From: Bacteroidota bacterium
GTDB taxonomy: Bacteria > Bacteroidota > Bacteroidia > UKL13-3
Assembly (NCBI GenBank): GCA_947456185.1
Contig: CANGPW010000013.1
Location: 1-51,645 of the forward strand
DNA: 51,645 bases
Reading direction: 5' to 3'
The notes beneath the pieces are model-generated. The model did not search any database. It was not told the DNA's origin and saw nothing but the letters and a program-made list of their open reading frames with translations. Position numbers and translations under genes: made by a program. Each line of letters starts with the position of its first letter. Position 1 is the stretch's first letter. Below are positions 16,012 to 23,787 of this stretch, in pieces.

Positions 16012-16740
16012 TTAAGATAAAACTTCTAGTAAAACTTTGTTTGATTTCAATTCATTGAATCCTTCTACATGAATTTTAAAATACAACATGGCATGTTCAA
16101 GTAATTCGTGGCGTTGATTTTTATTGATTTCTATTTGACTAAATGAATCTAAATTTACCTTACATAATTCAAACCAATAAGATGACAAATTAGATCCTAC
16201 CACTTTTATATCACCAAATAAACTTGGTTTAAAAACACCTTCTTCCAAATCGAAACTATTATTGGTTTCACTGAAATTTAGTTTAGGATTAAAGCCTAAA
16301 TATTGACTTAATTGTAACATAAAATAAAGCGGAAAATTGGCTAAACTTTGATGTGTTAAATCTAAATATTGAATAATGGTAAACAAAAAATCAAACAAGT
16401 TTTTATCAGCTTGGTTTTCGGCTTGAATGGTTTTATTTAATACTTCACCCATAAAAATGCCAATGCTACTTTTTAATAAATCGTAATGAATATTGTTTAA
16501 AATAGGCTGGCATTTTAATTCTTTGATGCGTTGTAGGTTCTTATTTAATTGATGGTAAACATCTAATTCCAATAAATTTAAAGGCATTAAATGCGAAGGT
16601 TTAATGGCTCCTTTTTTGTTTTTTACCCCATTAATTAAATATGATTGCAAGCCATATTGTTCAGTAAAACATTTTAAAATGACACTGTTTTCACTGTAAT
16701 CAATGGTTTTTATAACAATGGCTTTAGTTTTGGTTAGCAT
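16012..16740 (-). CDS. recO: DNA repair protein RecO
   Basis: 242 aa. RecO works with RecR/RecF to load RecA on SSB-coated single-stranded DNA. The N-terminal OB-fold begins LTKTKAIVIKTIDYSENSVI and continues CFTEQYGLQSYLINGVKNKK and the KPSHLMPLNLLELDVYH block. The C-terminal helical domain includes LSQYLGFNPKLNF and ends in a short polar tail. The Cys4 zinc motif of some RecO proteins is not present, which is usual for Bacteroidota. It is divergent from the phospholipase-D-like gene. Confidence 0.92.
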   Translation of the reverse strand: MLTKTKAIVIKTIDYSENSVILKCFTEQYGLQSYLINGVKNKKGAIKPSHLMPLNLLELDVYHQLNKNLQRIKELKCQPILNNIHYDLLKSSIGIFMGEVLNKTIQAENQADKNLFDFLFTIIQYLDLTHQSLANFPLYFMLQLSQYLGFNPKLNFSETNNSFDLEEGVFKPSLFGDIKVVGSNLSSYWFELCKVNLDSFSQIEINKNQRHELLEHAMLYFKIHVEGFNELKSNKVLLEVLS

Positions 16741-16857
16741 GCTTGCGCAATGTTAAGTAAATTTTATAAAAGTAAATGAATTTAAAAAATCATTAATGAA
16801 TGAAGATATCTTTTATTAAATTGCTTTGCAATAAATTTATTTATATTCACAAGCAAT

Positions 16858-18039
16858 ATGTGGCGAAGAAGTTTAGGCATTTATCCTTTCCGATATAATA
16901 ACCAATTGGAATTACTCCAAAGTGGTCATTCTTTTTTTGAAAAATTATCAGAATTAATCAATCATGCAACCACTGAAATTCATTTACAGATTTACATATA
17001 TGAACCTGATAAAACAGGAAAAATCATTCAAGATTTACTGATAGAAGCAGCAAAAAGAGGTGTGAAAATATATGTAGTTTTAGATGCTTATGGCAGCAAA
17101 AACTTGAACGAAACTTGGCAGAAAAACTTCGAAAATGCTGGAATTGAAATTTACTTTTATTCACCCATAAAATTTGGAAATTACCTTCACATGGGCATGC
17201 GTTTACACCATAAAATAATTTGTGTAGACGGGCAATTTGCTTTAGTTGGTGGTATAAATATATCGGATAATTACAGTGCTTATTCCTTACAAACTCCTTG
17301 GCTCGATTTTGCATTATTATCACAAGGAAAAGTAGTAGAAGATTTATTGCAAATTTGCAAACAGACTTTAAGAAAAGTAAGTAAACATTCAAAGTTCAAA
17401 AAAAAACAAGAACTACAAAAAGAACACAAACCAATTATAACAAGGGTATTACAAAATAATTGGGTGCAGGCCAAATTTGGAATTACACACCAATACAAAC
17501 AAAAAATAAGAAAATCAGAACATGAAATTATTCTTTTTGCCAGTTATTTTATTCCCTCATTGGCATTAAAAAGATTGTTAAAAAAAGCTGCCAAACGTGG
17601 TGTAAATGTTCATGTGGTTTTAAGTTCAATTTCGGATGTAGGTTTAGTAAAAAATGCCACGGAATATTTTTATGCTGATATGTTAAAAGCAGGTATCAAA
17701 TTATATGAATGGAAACAAAGTGTGTTGCATGCTAAAGTTGCTTTAATTGATTCTGATTGGTTAAGCGTAGGATCTTATAATTTGAATTACTTAAGCGATT
17801 TTGGGAGTATTGAATGTAATTTAGAAGTGTTAGACGAAGTGTTTTGTTCGTCAACAAACAATAAATTAAAAGTATTAATGGAGGAAGGTTGCGAAAGTAT
17901 TTCAATTGAAGAATTTGAAAATCGTTCCAATATTTTTTCAAAAATATACCAAGCAATTTGTTACGGATTAGTGCGTTTATTACTCAAATTTATGTTTTTA
18001 TTGCAAAGCAGAAATGTAAAGAAAAAGCGATATTATTAA
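16858..18039 (+). CDS. Phospholipase D-like / cardiolipin synthase-like protein
   Basis: 393 aa with two HKD motifs: H117-x-K119-x4-D124 (LHHKIICVDG, then LVGGINISDNYS) and H291-x-K293-x4-D298 (VLHAKVALIDSD, then SVGSYNLNYLS). Both halves of the PLD active site are therefore intact. EIHLQIYIYEPDKTGK near residue 41 is typical of ClsB-type cardiolipin synthases. There are no N-terminal membrane helices as in ClsA. A C-terminal hydrophobic segment (AICYGLVRLLLKFMFLLQ) may tether it to the inner membrane. Cardiolipin synthesis from phosphatidylglycerol is the likeliest role; another phosphatidyltransferase activity is possible. Confidence 0.87.
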   Translation: MWRRSLGIYPFRYNNQLELLQSGHSFFEKLSELINHATTEIHLQIYIYEPDKTGKIIQDLLIEAAKRGVKIYVVLDAYGSKNLNETWQKNFENAGIEIYFYSPIKFGNYLHMGMRLHHKIICVDGQFALVGGINISDNYSAYSLQTPWLDFALLSQGKVVEDLLQICKQTLRKVSKHSKFKKKQELQKEHKPIITRVLQNNWVQAKFGITHQYKQKIRKSEHEIILFASYFIPSLALKRLLKKAAKRGVNVHVVLSSISDVGLVKNATEYFYADMLKAGIKLYEWKQSVLHAKVALIDSDWLSVGSYNLNYLSDFGSIECNLEVLDEVFCSSTNNKLKVLMEEGCESISIEEFENRSNIFSKIYQAICYGLVRLLLKFMFLLQSRNVKKKRYY

Positions 18040-18090
18040 ATTGAATTTACTTGAATCAATAAAGAACTATAAAATCTGCCGCTAATTTCA

Positions 18091-18099
18091 TTATTATTG
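18091..18099 (+). promoter_or_regulatory. Candidate -7 promoter box for recG
   Basis: TTATTATTG, near-match to TAnnTTTG, 11 nt before the recG ATG and followed by CC as at 14750-14758. No clear -33 element. Confidence 0.25.
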
Positions 18100-18110
18100 C
18101 CAATATAAAA

Positions 18111-20216
18111 ATGCAAGGCAGTACATTTCTAAATACCAAAATTGAATATTTAAAAGGCGTTGGTCCAGCCAAAGCTGAATTGCTGCAAAAAGAATTTGCC
18201 ATTTTTACCCTTAACGATTTATTGTTTTATTTCCCTTACAGGCATATTGATAGAAGTAAAATGTATCAAATTAGTCAGATAGATGATACCATACAATACA
18301 TTCAATTAAAGGGAACAATTAGTAATTTAAAAACCATAGGAACTGGTGCCGGAGCTAGACTTACCGCTACTTTAAATGACGGAACAGGAACTTTGGAATT
18401 GCTTTGGTTTCAAGGCCAAAAATGGATCAGAGAAAGTATATTGGCAGGAAAACCCTATGTGGTTTTTGGAAAACTATCGGAGTTTAACAGAACTTTTAGC
18501 ATGGTTCATCCAAGTTTAGAAGATCCAGCACAGGTAAATGAAAAGTTGTACATGAAAATGATGCCGCTTTACAATGCCAGTGAAAAAGCAAAAAAAAGAG
18601 GTTTGGATGCTCGTGCAATCATGAAGTATACCAATACTTTGTTAACAGATTCTAGGTTTGATATTGGTGAAAATTTACCTGATTACTTAATAAAAAAATA
18701 TCAGTTAATGCCTCGCAAGCAGGCAATGATTCAAATACATTTTCCAAGCAGTTTTGCTCAATTAAGTGAGGCAACCAAACGATTAAAGTTTGAAGAATTA
18801 TTTTTTAATCAATTAAGAATTTTGCGTTATAAACTCAAACGACATACTGTTTATAATGGGATAAAAATTTCTAAAATTGGCAATGTATTTAATACCTTTT
18901 ACAATAAAAATTTACCCTTTGAATTAACCAATGCACAAAAACGAGTATTGAAAGAAATACGAGTAGATATGGGTAGCGGCAAGCAAATGAATCGTTTGAT
19001 TCAAGGCGATGTTGGTAGCGGTAAAACGGTTGTTGCGTTAATGAGTATGTTAATGGCAATAGATAACGGTTACCAAGCTGCCATGATGGCGCCAACTGAA
19101 ATATTAGCAAATCAACATTATGCAACCATCAAAAGTTTATTGGGTGGCATGAATATTCGTGTGGCTTTACTAACGGGTTCGGTTACTAAAAAGAATAGGA
19201 AACCTATTTTTGAAGATTTGAAAAATGGTGAAATTCAAATATTAATTGGCACACATGCTTTAATTGAAGATACCGTTGAGTTTAATAAATTAGGCATAGC
19301 CATTATTGATGAGCAGCATAAATTTGGCGTAGAACAAAGATCTAAACTTTGGACAAAAAATGAGCAGCCTCCACATATTTTGGTAATGACCGCAACGCCT
19401 ATTCCGCGTACATTGGCCATGACTTTGTATGGCGATTTAGATACCAGTTTAATTGATGAATTACCTTTAGGAAGAAAACCTATTTCTACCATTCATAAAT
19501 ATGACAATAACCGATTAGAAGTTTTTGGTTTTATCAAAAATGAAATTGCCAAAGGTCGACAAGTTTATATTGTATATCCTTTAATTGAAGAAAGTGAAAA
19601 GCTTGATTATAAAAATTTGGCAGAAGGATATGAAAGTATTTGCAGGGAATTTCCTTTACCCACATATGCGGTAAGTATGGTTCATGGAAAAATGAAACCT
19701 GCTGAAAAAGATTTTGAAATGGCCAGGTTTGTGAGAGGCGAAACCAGTATTATGGTAGCAACTACGGTAATAGAAGTTGGGGTAAATGTGGCCAATGCAA
19801 GTGTAATGGTAATAGAAAGCGCTCAAAAATTTGGGCTTTCACAACTACACCAATTAAGAGGACGAGTGGGCCGTGGTGCTGATCAAAGTTATTGTATTTT
19901 AATGACCGATTTTAAAATTAGTCAAGATGGTAAACTTAGAATGAAAACCATGGTGGAAACCAACGATGGATTTAAAATTAGTGAAGTAGATTTACAATTA
20001 CGTGGTCCTGGAGATATGGAAGGAACCATGCAAAGTGGTGTGCTTGACTTGAGAATTGCAAGTATTACCGAAGACAAAAAATTACTGGAAACTGTTAGAA
20101 AAGAAGCACAAAAAATATTAGAAAACGACAATGAATTGCTCAAACCCGAACATGTTTTACTGAATCAATATTTAATGCTTTACCGTAAAACCAATAAATG
20201 GGGAGCTATTAGTTAG
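18111..20216 (+). CDS. recG: ATP-dependent DNA helicase RecG
   Basis: 701 aa, full family length. RecG remodels stalled replication forks and branch-migrates Holliday junctions. The N-terminal wedge/OB domain spans ~1-230 (IEYLKGVGPAKAELLQKEFA, YFPYRHIDRS). Walker A is GDVGSGKT (~299-306), the DEQH box is IIDEQHKFGVEQRSK, motif III is MTATPIPRTLAMTLYGD, and motif VI lies in HQLRGRVGRGADQSYCIL. The C-terminus contains the TRG-like region LQLRGPGDMEGTMQSG. The last 29 bp, including part of the stop codon, are repeated exactly ~594 bp downstream (20781-20809). Confidence 0.98.
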   Translation: MQGSTFLNTKIEYLKGVGPAKAELLQKEFAIFTLNDLLFYFPYRHIDRSKMYQISQIDDTIQYIQLKGTISNLKTIGTGAGARLTATLNDGTGTLELLWFQGQKWIRESILAGKPYVVFGKLSEFNRTFSMVHPSLEDPAQVNEKLYMKMMPLYNASEKAKKRGLDARAIMKYTNTLLTDSRFDIGENLPDYLIKKYQLMPRKQAMIQIHFPSSFAQLSEATKRLKFEELFFNQLRILRYKLKRHTVYNGIKISKIGNVFNTFYNKNLPFELTNAQKRVLKEIRVDMGSGKQMNRLIQGDVGSGKTVVALMSMLMAIDNGYQAAMMAPTEILANQHYATIKSLLGGMNIRVALLTGSVTKKNRKPIFEDLKNGEIQILIGTHALIEDTVEFNKLGIAIIDEQHKFGVEQRSKLWTKNEQPPHILVMTATPIPRTLAMTLYGDLDTSLIDELPLGRKPISTIHKYDNNRLEVFGFIKNEIAKGRQVYIVYPLIEESEKLDYKNLAEGYESICREFPLPTYAVSMVHGKMKPAEKDFEMARFVRGETSIMVATTVIEVGVNVANASVMVIESAQKFGLSQLHQLRGRVGRGADQSYCILMTDFKISQDGKLRMKTMVETNDGFKISEVDLQLRGPGDMEGTMQSGVLDLRIASITEDKKLLETVRKEAQKILENDNELLKPEHVLLNQYLMLYRKTNKWGAIS
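20187..20215 (+). repeat. 29-bp direct repeat, copy 1 (recG 3' end)
   Basis: This is the 3' end of recG up to the second base of its stop codon (ends ...GGGGAGCTATTAGTTA). An identical 29-bp copy is at 20781-20809, 594 bp away. The bases flanking the two copies differ. Confidence 0.9.
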
Positions 20217-20236
20217 CTAGACATTGCTTGCTAGCG

Positions 20237-20298
20237 CAAGCATCCGCTTGTGCTTTATCTTAGTAAGCATCCGCTTACAATTATCAAGCGGAAGCTTG
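20237..20298. repeat. Interrupted inverted repeat
   Basis: CAAGCATCCGCTTG (20237-20250) pairs with CAAGCGGAAGCTTG (20285-20298), 13 of 14 positions. A second CATCCGCTTA lies inside at 20268-20277, so alternative pairings are possible. Confidence 0.65.
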
Positions 20299-20507
20299 AA
20301 AATAATATCACAAGGAGACTGTCAAAAAAAGTGTGTAAAGGTTTAATTAACTGTGTATAGGTGCTCGAGCGATAGGCGGCAGAAAGAAACTTTTATAATC
20401 ATGATTCACAAGTGACTTACGCCTTGCGAAATTATACTTGCGAAAGCGGTTTGCTGTAGTTGGTCAAAAGACACAACTACGGGCAGCTTGAGAGCAGGTT
20501 TCTTGTA

Positions 20508-20531
20508 TGGATTCGGCAAGCTCACCATGAC
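20508..20531 (-). repeat. Dispersed intergenic repeat, copy D
   Basis: Core ATTCGGCAAGCTCACCATGA, identical over 25 bp to the copy at 28870-28893 and inverted relative to 10933-10956. Confidence 0.8.
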
Positions 20532-20663
20532 ATTTGGCGCAAGGATTGTTAAGTAAATTAATCATTGTTATTTGGCGAGCGTTGGCCTGACAATAAAGCG
20601 GGCCGTGCTTCTGGCCTTGTGGGAGGGTAGCTTTTTATTGTCTAGTCCTGCAAGGCAGTATTG

Positions 20664-20692
20664 CATACTTTTTCATCAATGGAAAAAGTATG
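20664..20692. repeat. Perfect 11-bp hairpin
   Basis: CATACTTTTTC / GAAAAAGTATG around ATCAATG. It is followed on the plus strand by an A-rich, not T-rich, run, so it does not look like a recG terminator. For the minus strand, the pairing T-rich run lies upstream rather than downstream. Confidence 0.6.
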
Positions 20693-20780
20693 AAGAAAAA
20701 AAGAGAAAACTCAATTTACTAACAAATCACCAATAGGACTAATTTGTTGTTGGTATCGCTACTCTAAAACAACAACGGCA

Positions 20781-20809
20781 AAAACCAATAAATGGGGAGC
20801 TATTAGTTA
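20781..20809 (+). repeat. 29-bp direct repeat, copy 2 (duplicated recG 3' end)
   Basis: Exact copy of 20187-20215, located 11 bp before the 3' end of the heptose kinase gene. It is noncoding here, being detached from any reading frame. Confidence 0.9.
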
Positions 20810-20819
20810 ATTGAAAAAA

Positions 20820-21809
20820 CTATAAACTGATTCCAATTTCGTTTAATTCTTCCGCTAATTTGATGCGATTAATAGGAATAACTCCCACTTCCTCGCAAAC
20901 TAATCCACCTGCTAAATTTGAAATGGTGGCTACTTGATTGATTGGAATATTTAATGCTAAACATAAAGAAGCAACGCTAATAACAGTATCGCCAGCTCCG
21001 CTAACATCCGCAATTTTACGAATATGTGCAGGAATATAGGTAAAGTCTGTTCCGTTTGTAATCATTACACCGTTTTCGCTTAAAGTTACAAACAAGTATT
21101 TGATATTCATTTTAGCAATTAAATTATTGCAAATTTGTTCAAATTCTTCTTTGTTTTGTAATGAAAAATCGTGTTTAGTACCTTCACGTAATTCTTTTAA
21201 ATTGGGTTTAAATAAAGTAACATTTTTATAAAAACTGAAATTTCTTTTTTTAGGGTCAACCACTGTGGGAATGCCTAATTCATTAGCAGCTTTCGTTATT
21301 TCATCTATTAGTTTTTCGGTAATTACACCTTTATCGTAATCTTCAAAAATTACAATTTTTGCCCTAGGCAATAACTCTTTTATTTTATCAATTAACAAAG
21401 AAGTTTGTGCGTGATTTAAATTTGCAGCATCTTCGTTGTCAATCCTAATCATTTGATGATTTTGACTGATAACCCTGGTTTTTGTAGTAGTAATTCTATC
21501 GTTACTTTTTACAATACCACTTGCGTCAATATTGTTTTCATTTAATAAATTAAGTAAATCATTTCCTTCCAAATCGTTTCCAATTACAGAACAAAGAATT
21601 GGTTTAGCACCTAAAGCCACCAAGTTTAAAGCTACATTGGCAGCGCCACCCAACCTGTTTTCTTTTTTATTAACAGCCACAATTGGCACAGGTGCTTCAG
21701 GCGAAATTCTTTCCACATTTCCAAACAGATACGCATCAATCATTACATCGCCAATGACCAAAACTGGTATGTTTTCAAACTGATTAATTAAATTATTTTG
21801 AGTATTCAT
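20820..21809 (-). CDS. rfaE1: D-glycero-beta-D-manno-heptose-7-phosphate kinase (HldA/RfaE1 type)
   Basis: 329 aa PfkB/ribokinase-fold kinase, the length of the kinase domain alone, without the nucleotidyltransferase domain of bifunctional HldE. It phosphorylates heptose-7-phosphate at C1 for ADP-heptose (LPS inner core) synthesis. Family marks: VLVIGDVMIDAYLFGNVERI, SPEAPVPIVAV, LGGAANVALNLVALGAKP (sugar-binding G-G-A-x-N), TTTKTRVISQNHQMIRID, and the catalytic anion hole DVSGAGDTVIS. A separate HldC must exist elsewhere. The aminotransferase gene lies 18 bp upstream on the same strand, suggesting co-transcription. Confidence 0.9.
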   Translation of the reverse strand: MNTQNNLINQFENIPVLVIGDVMIDAYLFGNVERISPEAPVPIVAVNKKENRLGGAANVALNLVALGAKPILCSVIGNDLEGNDLLNLLNENNIDASGIVKSNDRITTTKTRVISQNHQMIRIDNEDAANLNHAQTSLLIDKIKELLPRAKIVIFEDYDKGVITEKLIDEITKAANELGIPTVVDPKKRNFSFYKNVTLFKPNLKELREGTKHDFSLQNKEEFEQICNNLIAKMNIKYLFVTLSENGVMITNGTDFTYIPAHIRKIADVSGAGDTVISVASLCLALNIPINQVATISNLAGGLVCEEVGVIPINRIKLAEELNEIGISL

Positions 21810-21827
21810 TGGGTTAAAAATAAGATA

Positions 21828-23021
21828 TTATTTTAGATTTTGTAAAACTTCTTTTATTCTTCTAATTGCTTCTACTAATTTATCGTCACTTGTAGCATAG
21901 CTAAATCTTACACAATCGGGAGCGCCAAAACTGTCGCCACCAACAATACTTACATTGGCATTATGTAAAATATACATGCATAAATCTTCACAATTATGAA
22001 TGGTAGTAGTTCCATTACTTTTACCAAAATAACTGCTCACATCGGGAAAAACATAAAAGGCACCTTCAGGAATATTTAATTTAAAACCATCTATTTCTTT
22101 CATTAATCCCAACACTAAATCTCTTCTTCTTTGAAATGCTTTTTTCATTTCAAAAGTTGGAGATAAATCGCTTTGCAAAGCTGCCAATGCTGCACGTTGT
22201 GCAATGGAATTAGCGCCACTGGTAAACTGACCTTGAAGTTTTTCGCATGCTTGGGCAATTTCTTTGGGAGCGCCAATATAACCAAGTCTCCAGCCTGTCA
22301 TAGCAAATCCTTTACTAACACCATTGATGGTAATCACTCTGTCTTTTATAAAATCAAATTGGCCAATACTTTCATGCTTACCAATAAAATTAATATGTTC
22401 ATAAATTTCGTCAGAAACTATATAAATATCGGGATATTTTTCAAACATTTTAGCAATGGCAAACAATTCCTCTTTACTAAAAACAGAACCTGTGGGATTA
22501 CAAGGTGAAGAAAAAATAAATATTTTAGTTTTTGGTGTAATGGCAGCTTCAATTTGTGCAGCAGTTGCTTTATAATCTTGCGTTACATTACTATAAACGT
22601 ATACGGGAACACCTTCACTTATTTTTACCATTTCGGAATAACTTACCCAAAAAGGAGTAGGAATAATTACTTCATCGCCAGGATTTAAAAGACTTAACAA
22701 TACATTTATGATAGCTTGTTTAGCACCGGTAGAAACCACAATTTGATCAGCAGGATAAAACAAACCATTTTCATTTTTAAATTTTTCACTGATTGCCTGA
22801 CGCAAATCTAAGTAGCCAACTACCGGAGTATAAAATGTATAACCGTCATCTATGGCTTTTTTTGCAGCATCTTTTATATGTTGAGGAGTTTGAAAATCAG
22901 GTTCACCTAAACTTAAATTAATAACATCTTTACCTTGCGCTTGTAGCTCGCGACTTAACTTTGACATTCGTAGAGTATTTGATTCTACAATGGTGTTTAA
23001 TCTATTTGCTAGTTTTATCAT
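21828..23021 (-). CDS. PLP-dependent aminotransferase (aspartate aminotransferase I-beta type)
   Basis: 397 aa, full length. Fold-type I aminotransferase: SLGEPDFQTPQHI near the N-terminus, VVSTGAKQAIINVLLSLLNP (PLP phosphate binding), SSPCNPTGSVFSKEEL with the conserved N-P-T-G, SDEIYEHI with the Asp/Tyr pair, and NGVSKGFAMTGWRLGYIG with the Schiff-base Lys. The C-terminal substrate Arg lies in DCVRFSYATSD. The pattern fits AspAT class I-beta, interconverting aspartate and glutamate keto acids, though specificity among aromatic or branched substrates cannot be set by eye. A TATTTTCGC box (23043-23051, minus strand) precedes the start by 21 nt. Confidence 0.9.
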   Translation of the reverse strand: MIKLANRLNTIVESNTLRMSKLSRELQAQGKDVINLSLGEPDFQTPQHIKDAAKKAIDDGYTFYTPVVGYLDLRQAISEKFKNENGLFYPADQIVVSTGAKQAIINVLLSLLNPGDEVIIPTPFWVSYSEMVKISEGVPVYVYSNVTQDYKATAAQIEAAITPKTKIFIFSSPCNPTGSVFSKEELFAIAKMFEKYPDIYIVSDEIYEHINFIGKHESIGQFDFIKDRVITINGVSKGFAMTGWRLGYIGAPKEIAQACEKLQGQFTSGANSIAQRAALAALQSDLSPTFEMKKAFQRRRDLVLGLMKEIDGFKLNIPEGAFYVFPDVSSYFGKSNGTTTIHNCEDLCMYILHNANVSIVGGDSFGAPDCVRFSYATSDDKLVEAIRRIKEVLQNLK

Positions 23022-23180
23022 ATTAATTTGGAAAACAAAGGGGCGAAAATAACTTTTTATTCATAGGTTGTTTCTGATAAAAATAAGCAAATAAAGTTGG
23101 TTGTATCTTTTTTGGGAATTTCGGAATTATTGATTTTTAATGAATCATAATAATTGAATGATGAATTTCCATAAAGATTT

Positions 23181-23189
23181 TTAGCTTTG
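23181..23189 (+). promoter_or_regulatory. Candidate -7 promoter box for lptE
   Basis: TTAGCTTTG includes an exact TAnnTTTG (23182-23189), ending 4 nt before the lptE ATG. This implies a leaderless or nearly leaderless mRNA if it is used. The -33 region shows no clear TTTG. Confidence 0.35.
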
Positions 23190-23193
23190 CAAC

Positions 23194-23697
23194 ATGAAAA
23201 AATTAGTAGTAATTTCTGTTTTATGTTTAAATATATTGCAGAGTGCTTGTGGAGTTTATAGCCACACAGGAGCAAGTGTTCCACCAGATGCAAGTACAGT
23301 ATCGGTAGCATATATAACCAATGTGGCCAGTATTGTAAATCCATTATTGAGTCAAAATATATCAGAAAAATTAAAGCAAAAGTTTGTTAATGAAACGCCC
23401 TTAAAGTTAATTACAACTGATGCGGACCTTTCATTTACCGGAAAAATATTAAGTTACGATTTAAAACCAGCTGCAATTCAAGGGGATCAAACCAATGCTT
23501 TAAATAGGTTAACCATTACAATGGAAATAGTTTTTGAAAATAAAAAAGCAACAGATAAAAATTTTACCAAAACATTTTCAAACAATATAGATTTTAATGC
23601 TACAGATAATTTCCAAGCTCGTGAAGCAGAATTATCTGGTAAAGTGGTTGATATGTTGGTTCAAGATATATTCAACGCAGCTTTTATTAATTGGTAA
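23194..23697 (+). CDS. lptE: LptE-family LPS assembly lipoprotein
   Basis: 167 aa. A lipoprotein signal peptide ends LCLNILQSACGVYSHTGAS, with lipidated Cys at ~19. The mature part begins with the LptE hallmark (G-V-Y-S, then a few residues on, DASTVSVAYITN) and continues with LSQNISEKLKQKFVNETPLK and the DLSFTGKILSYDLKP strand. It resembles outer membrane LptE, which plugs the LptD barrel during LPS delivery to the cell surface. The order lptE - TPR-like protein - secG is a conserved Bacteroidota arrangement, which supports the call. Confidence 0.88.
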   Translation: MKKLVVISVLCLNILQSACGVYSHTGASVPPDASTVSVAYITNVASIVNPLLSQNISEKLKQKFVNETPLKLITTDADLSFTGKILSYDLKPAAIQGDQTNALNRLTITMEIVFENKKATDKNFTKTFSNNIDFNATDNFQAREAELSGKVVDMLVQDIFNAAFINW

Positions 23698-23787
23698 ATT
23701 TTAAAGTAATGAATTAAAAATCAGCAACAATATTTTTTATTAAAAAAAATACTATTTTGCTACGGTTAAAAATTGAAAGTATAATTA

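Larger units (their letters stand above)
20217..20819. other. 603-bp noncoding region between convergent recG and heptose kinase genes
   Basis: No gene. In order: an almost perfect 14-bp inverted repeat (20237-20250 with 20285-20298, CAAGCATCCGCTTG / CAAGCGGAAGCTTG); a GACTGTCAAAAAAAGTG stretch (~20315) resembling a transposon end; a CACAAGTGACTT segment related to 12360-12375; a dispersed repeat copy (20508-20531); GC-richer sequence (~20560-20640); a perfect 11-bp hairpin (20664-20692); a hairpin relative (20747-20778); and the second copy of the recG-end repeat (20781-20809). No terminator with a clean T-tract was found for recG. Confidence 0.65.

Noticed and set aside
20664-20692. 11-bp hairpin as a recG or rfaE1 terminator
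   Set aside because: It is ~450 nt from the recG stop and ~130 nt from the rfaE1 stop and lacks a T-tract on either reading side, so it was listed only as a hairpin.
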